From Wolfiporia cocos (Eukaryota > Basidiomycota > Agaricomycetes > Polyporales > Phaeolaceae): a stretch of DNA of 64,000 bases. The stretch's first letter is position 1. Every line of letters begins with the position of its first letter. Below the pieces are notes generated by a model. It was not told the DNA's origin. It ran no database searches and saw only the letters and a program-made list of their open reading frames with translations. The stretch lies in NCBI GenBank assembly GCA_029448655.1, contig JACCLO010000009.1, forward strand, positions 806,001 through 870,000, read 5' to 3'. Position numbers and translations under genes: made by a program. Below, piece by piece: positions 43,313-54,308 of this stretch.

Positions 43313-44011
43313 CCCCCTACCCCCGCCCTTGCGCTTGCGCTTGGGTCTGGGTTTCTATCCTACAGGGGCTATTGCTCGTTGCTGCGCACATCCCTGCTCT
43401 TGACAAAGAGTTTGGGGTGATAGTTGAGATCTGGGGGATACATCGCCATCCTCGGCAGAGGATTGGCAACCAGGGAAGCCACACCGCCTTTTTAGGCAGG
43501 AGGTCTACCTAACCCGGACTCCAGGGTCAAGGAGACATGGTCCTCGCTGACAAGCTTGGACTATGCGCGGTTAAAACCCGCCTGTGGAGAAGAGGGGACG
43601 GTCTGCCGTTGTGCGCTCAACCCCCTGCCATGGCAAGCGCTGTTCAGCGCCCCATCGCTATCCACAGGGTCATCACTATGATGGCATGGGAATTTTCCAA
43701 AGCCGCCGCCCAGGCGTAAGGGCCCTGCTTTGAACCCGTTATGGGAAAAGCAGTGAGGGGGATCATCTTCGGATAATCCTGCCAAAGGACAAGTGCGGTA
43801 GCCACAAAACATAAGTCCTCCGGGCAGTTCGGCGTGCACGTCATGGGGTCAAATAGGGCAAAGGGGTACACTTGCGTGCCTTAGGGCTAATCCACTCACC
43901 TGTGGACGCGATGGTATTCCAATGTCCTGAAAAAGTCCCCGTGATAGTCTGTAGACGGCAACCTCATTGTTGAAGCATGGACAGGCTAAGGGATGTAAAA
44001 TCCCAGCCACT
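43313..44011 (+). other. Leader of copy C, left part
   Basis: Matches the leader of copy A. It is cut at 44011 by copy B and resumes at 54026. The CCACT at 44007-44011 is the left copy of B's target duplication. Confidence 0.85.
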
Positions 44012-44710
44012 TGACACAGACTAGACTGTGGGACTCACACTATAACCTAATAAGCGACTTGAAGGAGTTGCTGGAGGTTGGTGAGGAGGCTAGTGGGCGC
44101 AAGCAGAGATGATATGTAACTGTGCGAATGCAGAGAACAAATCTAAGGCTTATCCGCAGTGATAGCCCTACTTATATACATGCTTTGTTTGGTTACCGGT
44201 AAGGGAACCAAACATGAAGGTGGTCTGTGCGCAGACATAACTAATATGGTTAAGTCGTAAATTACAATAGACCATGTGCGCCGGTAATGGCCGCACCAGT
44301 AAGATCGTTTGTTTGGACCGTAGGTCCATGTTGTGGAAGTGGCTGTAGCTACGTTAGTAAGCCATGCATGTGATTCTTATATACCGGTATCGGAATATGA
44401 GTAATCGTGAGGGCATTGGCATGTGATAACGAGCGGGCCGCTTATCCAATTGTACTGACATAGCCCGGTACCGGGATATGAGTAAGGCGCGTGACACCGG
44501 AGGTTAGTCCGCTGAGTCATTGACGCGTACAAACGTGTTATGTACGTGTTGTTATGACAGGTGGACGTATACCGCGTTGTGTACGTGTTGTTTGTTTGCG
44601 TGTACATGTAGACGAGCGCTTGGCAGCGTAAATGTCTACAAGGTCGTAGAAATACCAGATAAATAGGTAAAAATACGGGAAAAATAGTGGCATGTCCCAA
44701 ATCTGTGACA
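44012..44710 (-). repeat. 3' LTR of copy B
   Basis: 699 bp, matching 53322-54020. Confidence 0.95.
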
Positions 44711-44749
44711 TTACCCCCTCTTCAGGTTTCATTGTCCCTAATGGAACGA

Positions 44750-47700
44750 TTACTTTCCTGTGGAGCCGAATCCACCAGTACCGCGCTCGGATTTAATCTT
44801 TTCAAAGTAAGATTTTCCGTGTAGCGTAATATGCGGGTCCTTTGCAACTTCGCAGATTAGCTGGGCAATCTTATCGCCGGCCCGAATATCGATAGATATG
44901 TCGGAGTGATTCCGGAGAATGATGATTACTTCGCCTTGATAATCGTGGTCGATAACGCCACCCATTACGTCTATGCCTTTTCGGGCAAGACTAGAGCGGG
45001 GGGCGATACGTCCGTAAGTGCCGAAAGGTACCTGGATCTTCAGTTTGGTGTTGTATTCTGTCTGCCCGTGAGCTGGCAGAACGTCGCCTGTTGCAGTGTA
45101 CAGGTCAAACCCAACCGAGTCCTTGGTTCCTTTTTCCGGCATTCGGCCGCCTTCGCCGACTACGATTTTCAAGTCTGCGTTTTGGTTAATGTCCGCTGAC
45201 ATCCATCCCCCGTCGGGGTGTCTAACCATGCGTTGCTTAGGATCCTTTGCAAATTCTTCGCGATACTGCGGCCAGTCGTCTGGCCACGTGCATTCGTCGG
45301 CTTCCCAGTCGTCGCTGTCAGGGTCGAAGATATGAACTGCTTCTTTCCTTCTAGCTGATCGCCTGAGGGGGACATCCTGCATTGGAATGGCGTGTGAAGC
45401 CTTGTATTCCTGCAGAATGTCGTATGCCGTGTCGAGATCGGCTTCGCGTACCCAGGAGTCGTCATTGATACCGAACCCTTTCCATCGGATTCTGTATTCA
45501 ACTCTTCCTGCACGGAGACGATGATCTAAGATCTTCTCGACTTCCCATAACTCCTCGCCGTCGACCATTTCTGGTTGAGGCTCTGGTCTTTTCTGATGCA
45601 CCGGGTCCTTGTACATGACCAACTTGGAAGCGTGAAATACTGGGTGATAAGCCCTGTATTGCTCGTCCATGTGTACCCTAAAGGTGACCGGAGATAATTG
45701 TTCAATTATCCTGAATGGTCCCAAATAGCGTGGACTAAGACTTCTTTCGGAGTCTTGCCAGCTACGGGCGTCAACGAGAACTTTGTCGCCGACTTTAAAC
45801 GGTACCGAGCGCTTATGTTGATCGTAGTACCAAGACCAGCGTTCGGCAGCCAATTTCATTGCTGCCTTAGCTTGTTCTTGTGCTGACCATCGTTCGTAAG
45901 CAATGACATTTAGGTCCGTGTATGGTGTTGGACGTAAATTTGTAGGTCCTGCGTTAGGGTGCCTTCCTAGTTCGACAAAGAATGGGCTATTCTTTGTTGT
46001 CTCACTAGCCGCGTTGTTGTACGCGAATTCAGCCGTTGGGAGAAACCATGACCAGTTATCCTTTTGAATAACATCGATGTAACATCTAAGATATTGTTCC
46101 AGGATCTGGTTAACTCTCTCCGTCTGGCCATCCGCTTGCGGGTGATAGGCGGTTGTCATTGACCGTTGGATTCCCAATTGCTCACACCATCCCTTGAATA
46201 AGGCGGCTGCGAATTGCGGGCCTCTATCCGAAATGATTTGTTTCGGAAGTCCGTGGTTCGGATAAATCCGAAGGTACAGGAGGTTCGCTAATTCTTTTGC
46301 CGTTATCTTGTCTGATGTGGGAATGAAGTGCGCTCGCTTGGTAAGCCGGTCCACTATTACCATAATAGCATTGAATTGTTTCAATTCGCCGCTGGGCGGT
46401 AGGTGGACGATAAGGTCAATTGTGACGGTGTCCCAAGGTGCTTCCGGAACTGGGAGCGGTTGCAGGGGTCCGTACGGGGTCTGGTTGTGGTTCTTCATGC
46501 GTTGACATGTGTCACAACCTTCCACGTATTGCTTTACCATCGTGGTCATTCCAGGCCACCAGTAATTACGTGATAGAAGTTCATAGGTCTTCCATCGTCC
46601 GAAGTGTCCGGCCGTCACATGGTCATGATGTAACTCCAGAATCTTCGTGCGCAATTCCTTAGGCTCTTTTGGAACGTACACTTTTCCTCGTCTGAGAAGT
46701 AATCCGGCCTCCATGTTCCATTCCTGGAGGTCTTTACCGAATTCCTTGGGACCACTTTTCAGTAGTTCCTGGTAATCCTTGGTAATTTGATCGTCCATGA
46801 GGGCTTGTCGGATTTGTCGGAGAAGGTCCTCGTCGCCTGATTGTATCTCCTGCTGTGACGCTTCTAGCGCCCTAACCGTAAAGTATTCCGGTTTCAGCAA
46901 AATTTGATCGCGATTGTCGAGTTCCACCCCCTCTTCATGGTCTGGCCTCCGTGACAGAGGATCAGCCGTAAGCATTGTTTTACCGGGTTTGTGACACATG
47001 GTGAAGTTGAACCTTGTCAGGTAAAGACTCCAACGTGCCTGTCTCCGGGTTAGCCGTTGTGCCGATTTGAAATATGTCAGATTGAGATGATCCGACCATA
47101 CTTCAAATTTGTGTGGGTGTCCTTCGAGGTAATGTCTCCATTCCTCTAGTGCACGGATGATTGCGAGCAACTCCTTATCGTAAATCTCATAGTTCCTTTC
47201 GGGTGCTGATAGAGATTTCGAGTAAAAGGCTACCGGGTGCCAGAGCTTATCCTCCGAAGAGTATTGTGATAGCACTGCACCAGTTGCGTAATCGGAAGAA
47301 TCCGCTTCCACGCGGAACGGGGACTCCTGATCTGGGATCCGGAGTATTGGAGCCGATGTGAAAGCTTCCTTGAGAGTTTGGAAGGCTTCCGCTTGTTCGG
47401 GTCCCCAGTTCCATTGCGTGTTTTTCTTGGACAGTTCGGTTAACGGCTTAACCACTTTGGAGAAATCTTTAATGAACCGACGGTAGTAGTTGGCGAAGCC
47501 AACAAAGGCTTGGACGTCCTTCACCTTGGCAGGTGTAGGCCAGTCCATGACACCGGCTACCTTCTTAGGGTCCATTTCGACTTTTCCTTTGGAAATGATC
47601 ATTCCCAGGTATTCAATACTGCTTTGTTCGAAGAAGCACTTTTCAGGCTTCGCGAACAAGTCGTTGTCTTGCAAGATTTGTAATACTTGCTTGACAATAC

Positions 47701-49288
47701 GACGGTGTTCCAACAGGTCGTTTCCGAACACAAGGATGTCGTCTAGGTAGACAATGACCTTTCCTTCTCTGATAAGGTCACCTAGAATATCGTTCATCAT
47801 GTGTTGGAACGTGCTGGGTGCATTACAAAAACCGAAGTACATGACTACAGCTTCGTAAAGGCCGTTAGGCGTAATGAATGCGGTCTTCCATTCATCTCCC
47901 TCCTTGATTCTTACGTTGTTGTAACCCCAACGCAAGTCGAGCTTCGTAAATATCGAAGCCTGGCTAAGCTTATCGATAAGCTCGTCTATGCGTGGGAGAG
48001 GGTACCTGTTTTTAATGGTTAAGTCGTTCACCTTTCGGTAGTCGACTACCATTCGGGCTCCGCCGTCTTTTTTAGGGACGAAGAAGACCGGGCTCGCGAT
48101 CGGAGATTTTGAGTGTCGGATGTAGCCCTTCCGTAACTCTTCCTGAATCCACTGATCTAGCGAGTTCGCTTCCTGAGGAGACATCTTGTATGCCTTACTC
48201 GGGGGCGGTAGTACCGCGTCATCGGGGAAGTCGATGGCATGGTCGTATGGTTTCCGCTCGGGCATCCTTTCGGATGCGCGCTGAGAAAATACCGTGGGAC
48301 CAAACTCCTGGTATTCCTCCGGAACCAAGGATTTCCATTTCTGGAGATCCGCATCTGTCAGGAATTCATCATCCGACTTCTCCGTTATCGACTGAATGGC
48401 ATCGATAAGGAGTTCCGTTCCTTCGTCAAGGGTGTTCACCCAAGCGACAAAGGGATTCTCAGGCTCCTCTAAGCCGAGAAAATCTATTGGAAAATCGTTG
48501 ATGATCTGATAGATGTTGCGGGGTTCGATTTCGTCTTCTTCCTCAGAAATCGAAACCCGTTTGCCATGTTTGCATTTTTCCGTACACCGATATGTGAAGG
48601 TTCCTTCCGGCCAGTTGAAGTCCGGGTTGTGTTTCAGGAACCAATCATATCCGAGGATCACATCCGCATTCTGTACGTCCATTACGTACAAGAATTCGGT
48701 GGACTTGTGTTCCTCGTGCACCATATAAGCTTTTACTGCCATATTGATATTACCGGCGGTATTAGAGGTACCGTCGGCGTTACGAATCTCGAGAGGCGAA
48801 GGTAGTTTCTGAGTGACTAACTTTTCCTCGTGGACGAGTTTCTTATCAATGACGCTTATTGATGCACCGGTGTCGATTAACGCCATGGCGTTGACTTTCT
48901 TTCCATATACCCACAGTTCCACTTTGATAGAGAATGATTTATTATCGTCTCGGGAATCATTTCCATGTACAACGTTATACAAAGTGAAGTACTTGAGCGC
49001 GAGTGGGTCAGGATGAAAGTATTGTACAGGAGGGGCACGTGTAGCTAGTGTCCTTGTCCTCCGGGCAAAGTCCATTGCCGAGTTTCCGAATATACCGATA
49101 TGGGATACCGGGTGACGTATGACCGCCTTATCTTCCCACAAGATAAGGGGTCCTTGTGAAGCCCCGTCGTAGGGGTGCTCTTCTTCAGGGAGCTGTACAC
49201 TCCCAGCCGCTGCGGGGCTGGTGTGTTCTTCACAAGACATCTTCGAGACGTGTAGTGGGGGCGAGGGGAACCGAGATGGTCCCGACAT
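44750..49288 (-). CDS. pol: Copy B pol with C-terminal dUTPase
   Basis: 1512 residues, same domain order as copy A: DTG protease, YLDD reverse transcriptase, RNase H, HHCC/D,D-35-E integrase, GPY/F, chromodomain and five-motif dUTPase. One extra codon lies near residue 106. From the protease to the chromodomain it differs from copy A at only a handful of residues, and the dUTPase protein is identical to A although about 14 nucleotides differ. It overlaps gag by 59 nt in the +1 frame. Confidence 0.96.
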   Translation of the reverse strand: MSGPSRFPSPPLHVSKMSCEEHTSPAAAGSVQLPEEEHPYDGASQGPLILWEDKAVIRHPVSHIGIFGNSAMDFARRTRTLATRAPPVQYFHPDPLALKYFTLYNVVHGNDSRDDNKSFSIKVELWVYGKKVNAMALIDTGASISVIDKKLVHEEKLVTQKLPSPLEIRNADGTSNTAGNINMAVKAYMVHEEHKSTEFLYVMDVQNADVILGYDWFLKHNPDFNWPEGTFTYRCTEKCKHGKRVSISEEEDEIEPRNIYQIINDFPIDFLGLEEPENPFVAWVNTLDEGTELLIDAIQSITEKSDDEFLTDADLQKWKSLVPEEYQEFGPTVFSQRASERMPERKPYDHAIDFPDDAVLPPPSKAYKMSPQEANSLDQWIQEELRKGYIRHSKSPIASPVFFVPKKDGGARMVVDYRKVNDLTIKNRYPLPRIDELIDKLSQASIFTKLDLRWGYNNVRIKEGDEWKTAFITPNGLYEAVVMYFGFCNAPSTFQHMMNDILGDLIREGKVIVYLDDILVFGNDLLEHRRIVKQVLQILQDNDLFAKPEKCFFEQSSIEYLGMIISKGKVEMDPKKVAGVMDWPTPAKVKDVQAFVGFANYYRRFIKDFSKVVKPLTELSKKNTQWNWGPEQAEAFQTLKEAFTSAPILRIPDQESPFRVEADSSDYATGAVLSQYSSEDKLWHPVAFYSKSLSAPERNYEIYDKELLAIIRALEEWRHYLEGHPHKFEVWSDHLNLTYFKSAQRLTRRQARWSLYLTRFNFTMCHKPGKTMLTADPLSRRPDHEEGVELDNRDQILLKPEYFTVRALEASQQEIQSGDEDLLRQIRQALMDDQITKDYQELLKSGPKEFGKDLQEWNMEAGLLLRRGKVYVPKEPKELRTKILELHHDHVTAGHFGRWKTYELLSRNYWWPGMTTMVKQYVEGCDTCQRMKNHNQTPYGPLQPLPVPEAPWDTVTIDLIVHLPPSGELKQFNAIMVIVDRLTKRAHFIPTSDKITAKELANLLYLRIYPNHGLPKQIISDRGPQFAAALFKGWCEQLGIQRSMTTAYHPQADGQTERVNQILEQYLRCYIDVIQKDNWSWFLPTAEFAYNNAASETTKNSPFFVELGRHPNAGPTNLRPTPYTDLNVIAYERWSAQEQAKAAMKLAAERWSWYYDQHKRSVPFKVGDKVLVDARSWQDSERSLSPRYLGPFRIIEQLSPVTFRVHMDEQYRAYHPVFHASKLVMYKDPVHQKRPEPQPEMVDGEELWEVEKILDHRLRAGRVEYRIRWKGFGINDDSWVREADLDTAYDILQEYKASHAIPMQDVPLRRSARRKEAVHIFDPDSDDWEADECTWPDDWPQYREEFAKDPKQRMVRHPDGGWMSADINQNADLKIVVGEGGRMPEKGTKDSVGFDLYTATGDVLPAHGQTEYNTKLKIQVPFGTYGRIAPRSSLARKGIDVMGGVIDHDYQGEVIIILRNHSDISIDIRAGDKIAQLICEVAKDPHITLHGKSYFEKIKSERGTGGFGSTGK

Positions 49289-51227
49289 TGGCGACGGTGG
49301 TGGCGGGGGCCGAGGGTCCTGCTGAGCTTGAGTCAGCCGTCACTTCTTCCCAGATCGTTCGGGCACGATACGTCTTGCCATCCGCGGGGGGCGCCGAGTA
49401 CGGCTTCTTGCCAGAAGCCTGTCCCTTTCCACTACCCGAAGGAGCAGCAGCGGTCTTTCCAGACGCGGCAGCTGCATCCTTCGCCTGTTGCTGTTCGTAC
49501 CGCTGAGCTGCGGGTACGAACGTGCCGTTTGCCTTGTCTTCCCGCAGTTTAGGGCAGGAAGAGAACCAGTGACCCTTCTGCTTGCAATAGGTGCAGAGGG
49601 CGTCAGGGTTTGGTGCGGCGGCGGGCTTCTTGGCAGGCGCCTTTCCCTTGTCCTTCTTTTTCTCCGACTTCTTCGCAGAAGCGGAGGACGTCTCCTTCTT
49701 TTCGGTAGGTGCCGAGTCCTTCTTGCCGGCCTTCTCGAAAATCGAGCCCTTGATCTTGTCTGGATATGACGTTTGGTACATTTCCAGAGCGAAGTCGATC
49801 AGAGGTTCGATGTCGGTCGGGGCCTTGAAGAACGGAGTCTTGCCGAGGACGTTTAAGGTGTCCTTAACCTTTTCGGGGAGAGTCTCGGTGAATTCCCACA
49901 CCAAAGTCTCGTTGGCGGTTTCGGAGAGTCGGCCGAGGGTGCGGAACCGTTCGCAGTAATTGAAATAGTTCGATTCTGCCAGTTCCTTGCCCTTCGTGCC
50001 GTAGTAGCCGCGAATTTCCTTCTTGGCTATCTCCTTATCCGTCATTTTCCCATATTGCACCATTACGTATTTGGTGAAGTCCTCCCAGGTGCCGAGAGGT
50101 TCACCGTTTCCTGCCTTCTTGATGAGAGGCGAGAAAAACTTGTACGCGTCTCCTGTGACGCGGAAGAGGGCCGTGGTGATGCGGTCATGGTCATCGTAGA
50201 CCCTGAGTGTACCGAAGTACAGGCCCATCTTCTCCACCCACTCCTGCGCAGTCACCTTTCCAGATGACCCAGAGAATTCGGGGGGAGGGGGGATTTTCAG
50301 GTTTTGAGGCAGACCTGGAATCTGCGGGGCGACGGCTGCTGCAGCGGCAGCTGCAGCTTGAGCGGCGGCAGCGGCCTCGGCTGCTCTGGCTTGAGCATGA
50401 CCGGGGGCCGGTGCTGGGTCTTCCGGTGGCGTGCGGACGCCGGGAGGGTTGGGAACGGAGGGATTCTTGCGAATCCTCCGGAGTTCCTCGTCGACCTTCT
50501 CCATGCGTTCGGCAAATGCATCCTCGAGGTCGTCCAGCCGGGACCGGTAATCCTTCCGAAGTTCCTTCTCCATTGCGGAGAACTTAGCGGTGTACTCCTG
50601 TCGGAGTTCCTTACCAAGGTCCACCAGCGTGGACAGCACCTCGTTACGGACCGAATTTACCGCTTCGTGTAGCTCGTCTTGGGCCTTCTGTTCGATTGCC
50701 CTGGATTGCCCAGCCAGGGAGTCGATTCTGCCATGGATGCGCTCTAGGCGGGCGTGCACCATTCGACCGAGGACGTCGGCGGTGTCGTGGCTTATTGCCG
50801 CACTTCGCTGTACGGCGGCGTCGATGACTGGCCCATGTATGGACCCATCTACCTTGTGGTGTTCCTCCTCGGGGAGGTACGCCTTGAGTTGGTTTTCGAC
50901 CACGGCGTTGGTCTGCCGTATTGGTCCGGAGAACCCCATTTCCAGAGTGGTGGCGGGCCCGATTGGGCGGGTGCGACGAGCCGGGAGATAACCGGTAATG
51001 GGGGTGCCTGGGCGTGTACCCATGGGGTTGGTCGGAGAGTCCCTTTGCGGGGGAACGAACTCCTGTACGTCTTCTTCCTCTTCCTCTTCCTCTTCCTCGC
51101 TTAGGTGCTCCAGTGTCACCAGTTGCTGAGTTCCCGAGGGACCAGCTACCGGTGTCACCGGGCCTTCTGAGCGGAGGCGCATCTTGCGGGGGGCGAGAGG
51201 AGTGCTGACGGAGGAGGTGGAGGACAT
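49230..51227 (-). CDS. gag: Copy B gag, variant zinc knuckle
   Basis: 665 residues. The N-terminal part and coiled coil match copy A. The zinc knuckle and its surroundings are a different variant: CTYCKQKGHWFSSC after an Ala/Pro segment, against [14 protein letters not shown] in A and C. The Cys and His ligands are kept. Confidence 0.93.
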   Translation of the reverse strand: MSSTSSVSTPLAPRKMRLRSEGPVTPVAGPSGTQQLVTLEHLSEEEEEEEEEDVQEFVPPQRDSPTNPMGTRPGTPITGYLPARRTRPIGPATTLEMGFSGPIRQTNAVVENQLKAYLPEEEHHKVDGSIHGPVIDAAVQRSAAISHDTADVLGRMVHARLERIHGRIDSLAGQSRAIEQKAQDELHEAVNSVRNEVLSTLVDLGKELRQEYTAKFSAMEKELRKDYRSRLDDLEDAFAERMEKVDEELRRIRKNPSVPNPPGVRTPPEDPAPAPGHAQARAAEAAAAAQAAAAAAAAVAPQIPGLPQNLKIPPPPEFSGSSGKVTAQEWVEKMGLYFGTLRVYDDHDRITTALFRVTGDAYKFFSPLIKKAGNGEPLGTWEDFTKYVMVQYGKMTDKEIAKKEIRGYYGTKGKELAESNYFNYCERFRTLGRLSETANETLVWEFTETLPEKVKDTLNVLGKTPFFKAPTDIEPLIDFALEMYQTSYPDKIKGSIFEKAGKKDSAPTEKKETSSASAKKSEKKKDKGKAPAKKPAAAPNPDALCTYCKQKGHWFSSCPKLREDKANGTFVPAAQRYEQQQAKDAAAASGKTAAAPSGSGKGQASGKKPYSAPPADGKTYRARTIWEEVTADSSSAGPSAPATTVANVGTISVPLAPTTRLEDVL

Positions 51228-51376
51228 TGTGAATTTTACTGTTCGTGACGAATGTTAGTTTCCGGTTACTCATTGTCTTAGGTTCTGTTAAGAAGGGATT
51301 GGTTTTGAAAGCTGCAACTTTCGTTATAGATCACACTCGCACTCTATTTCAGAGTTAAAAGATGATAGTATTTCTA

Positions 51377-52300
51377 CTATACAATCGCGAGTATATCCTC
51401 TTCTACCGAAGTAGTTGAGGGCCCTGCCACCTTGTCAGGTGGTGTTACACCGAAGGCAAAAGTAATTTGTAGCGCTACGCATTCTGCTACGATACGAGCT
51501 AAGTCCGTACGCCAATCCAAAAAGGAAATATTGCCGAGTTGTTTGCAATACTTTTTCATAATTCTCCAGTCTCTATTGGTGATCCTCCCCCGTCTCGCTC
51601 TATCCTTTACGTTATCCACCAGATCCTCCAATTCTACTACCATAGTATGGAAACGCATGTCGTTTTCCATATGGAAGCCTGGGTAATTAGGGGGGTGGTT
51701 GGCGAGAGGAGTGAGGCGAGTGAGAGTGCCTTCTAGCATGGGAATAACTTGATCGCATGCTTGGAGAGGCTTCTTCTTCCCGAAGACGAGGGAAGGGTCG
51801 AGAATCTTGTGGTTGGCCGGAACAGAAGGTCCGGCCGCCGGGCTGGAGAGACGGAGGGCCAGTGAAGAAGCTGCTTGCTTGGCTTCCTTGGCGGCTTGTT
51901 TGGCGGCGATTCGCTTATTCAGCTTATCGCGGGCGAGCTTGAGCTTGTTGAGTTCGCGGAGTTCGATTAGGTTCTCCATGGCGGTAATGGATTGCGCTAG
52001 CTTCTCTTCCTCTGTCCAGATTCGTTTGGCGAGTGGAACTGGTTTGGGAGGTCGAGGAGCGGGTTTCCCAGCCTCAGCAATGTGCTTTGGCATGTGGACG
52101 GGAATCTCCCAAAGATGGAGCTTCCCGGTGTAGTCTTCCTTTACAGGAAGCGTGTAGGTGACGTCCTCTGCCCGAGGAATGTCGGTGGTGTCGATGCGGC
52201 TGAGAAGTGACCGCTTCGCCGGCTTAACGTAAGGGGCAGTGGAGGAGCCACGGGTGCGACGGGTAACGCGGGGCATGATTCTAGAAAGTGCAGCCTTCAT
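51377..52300 (-). CDS. Copy B ORF1, unknown
   Basis: 307 residues, colinear with copy A ORF1 with three replacements (near residues 38, 271 and 291) among about fifteen nucleotide differences. Basic N-terminus, helical middle, globular C-terminus. Same spacing to gag. Confidence 0.85.
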   Translation of the reverse strand: MKAALSRIMPRVTRRTRGSSTAPYVKPAKRSLLSRIDTTDIPRAEDVTYTLPVKEDYTGKLHLWEIPVHMPKHIAEAGKPAPRPPKPVPLAKRIWTEEEKLAQSITAMENLIELRELNKLKLARDKLNKRIAAKQAAKEAKQAASSLALRLSSPAAGPSVPANHKILDPSLVFGKKKPLQACDQVIPMLEGTLTRLTPLANHPPNYPGFHMENDMRFHTMVVELEDLVDNVKDRARRGRITNRDWRIMKKYCKQLGNISFLDWRTDLARIVAECVALQITFAFGVTPPDKVAGPSTTSVEEDILAIV

Positions 52301-53308
52301 GAGAAACGAAGTTTCCCAGTGATACGTCCAAGAACAGGAATAAAAGGGATTATGTAAGGTAGGGTAGTGGACTCCTTTTCAGGAGCAAAGAAGGTGTACT
52401 ACGGGGCATAATTACTCTTATGTTGCGCGCAAACCCTGTGCCGAGACGGCGCGGATATTCGCATGACCCTAACGGTCAGAGGCGCCGACTCCAGGGGTAG
52501 AGTTGCTGACTGCCAGGCCGGTTCCTGGGTCAGATGATTGGGAATCGGATACACGACACCGCCCCGGAGGGACGATGCCGGAAAGTGGCTGGGATTTTAC
52601 ATCCCTTAGCCTGTCCATGCTTCAACAATGAGGTTGCCGTCTGTAGCCACATGGGTGTCACATCAGGGCTAAAAAACCATTGTCGATCTAAGATCGCGAG
52701 ACAGCAGCGCTCCACATCCCGAAGGAGTGGGCCACGCGCTTCTCTTCCAATGGGGCCCCAAATCCGTTTGACCCATGCTCGCACGCCGAGCTGCCCGGAG
52801 GACTTATGCTATTGGCTACCGTGAGTGACCTATGGCAGGGTGATTTTTTACGTCACCCCCCTCACTGCTTTTCCCATAACGGGTTCAAAGCAGGTCCCTT
52901 ACGCCTGGGAGGCGGCTTTGGAAAATTCCCATGCCATCATAATGATGACCCTGTGGATAGTGATGGGGCGCTGAACAACGCTTGCCATGACAGGGGGTTG
53001 GGCGCACACAGGCAGACCGTCCCCTTTTCTCCACAGGCGGGTCTTAACCGCGCATAGTCCAAGCTTGTCAGCGAGGACCATGTCTCCTTGACCCTGGAGT
53101 CCGGGTTAGGTAGGCCTCCTGCCTAAAAAGGCGGTGTGGCTTCCCTGGTTGCCAATCCTCTGCCGAGGATGGCGATGTATCCCCCAGATCTCAACTATCA
53201 CCCCAATCGCCTTGTCAGGCAGAAAGGGATGTGCGCAGCAACAAGTAATAGCCCCTGTAGGATAGAAACCCAGACCCAAGCGCAAGCGCAAGGGCGGGGG
53301 TAGGGGGG
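52301..53308 (-). other. Leader of copy B, mosaic
   Basis: About 1 kb. Both ends match copies A and C, but about 52640-52860 is a different sequence with only short shared stretches (for example around GCCCGGAGGACTTATG), as if taken from another subfamily. Confidence 0.75.
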
Positions 53309-53321
53309 AGATTTGTTCTTA
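53309..53321 (-). other. Self-complementary primer-binding site of copy B
   Basis: AGAACAAATCT in element orientation (53319-53309) with TA spacer, reverse complement of 53454-53444 in the LTR. Confidence 0.85.
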
Positions 53322-54020
53322 TGACACAGACTAGACTGTGGGACTCACACTATAACCTAATAAGCGACTTGAAGGAGTTGCTGGAGGTTGGTGAGGAGGC
53401 TAGTGGGCGCAAGCAGAGATGATATGTAACTGTGCGAATGCAGAGAACAAATCTAAGGCTTATCCGCAGTGATAGCCCTACTTATATACATGCTTTGTTT
53501 GGTTACCGGTAAGGGAACCAAACATGAAGGTGGTCTGTGCGCAGACATAACTAATATGGTTAAGTCGTAAATTACAATAGACCATGTGCGCCGGTAATGG
53601 CCGCACCAGTAAGATCGTTTGTTTGGACCGTAGGTCCATGTTGTGGAAGTGGCTGTAGCTACGTTAGTAAGCCATGCATGTGATTCTTATATACCGGTAT
53701 CGGAATATGAGTAATCGTGAGGGCATTGGCATGTGATAACGAGCGGGCCGCTTATCCAATTGTACTGACATAGCCCGGTACCGGGATATGAGTAAGGCGC
53801 GTGACACCGGAGGTTAGTCCGCTGAGTCATTGACGCGTACAAACGTGTTATGTACGTGTTGTTATGACAGGTGGACGTATACCGCGTTGTGTACGTGTTG
53901 TTTGTTTGCGTGTACATGTAGACGAGCGCTTGGCAGCGTAAATGTCTACAAGGTCGTAGAAATACCAGATAAATAGGTAAAAATACGGGAAAAATAGTGG
54001 CATGTCCCAAATCTGTGACA
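53322..54020 (-). repeat. 5' LTR of copy B
   Basis: 699 bp, with the same TATA and start arrangement as copy A (predicted start 53454). Confidence 0.95.
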
Positions 54021-54025
54021 CCACT

Positions 54026-54308
54026 TTCCGGCATCGTCCCTCCGGGGCGGTGTCGTGTATCCGAATCCCAATCATCTGACCCAGGAACCGGCCTGGCAGT
54101 CAGCAACTCTACCCCTGGAGTCGGCGCCTCTGACCGTTAGGGTCATGCGAATATCCGCGCCATCTCGGCACAGGGTTTGCGCGCAACATAAGAGTAATTA
54201 TGCCCCGTAGTACACCTTCTTTGCTCCTGAAAAGGAGTCCACTACCCTACCTTACATAAACCCTTCTATTCCTGTTCTTGGACGTATCACTGGGAAACTT
54301 CGTTTCTC
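54026..54308 (+). other. Leader of copy C, right part
   Basis: Continuation of 43313-44011 after the nested copy B; leads directly into ORF1. Confidence 0.85.

Larger units (their letters stand above)
44012..54020 (-). mobile_element. Complete chromovirus copy B, nested in copy C
   Basis: 10,009 bp on the minus strand, flanked by CCACT at 44007-44011 and 54021-54025. Its 699-bp LTRs look identical. ORF1, gag and pol are all open, so it may be competent. Its LTR resembles that of copy C in the U3 part more than that of copy A, but its leader and zinc-knuckle region differ from both. Confidence 0.96.
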
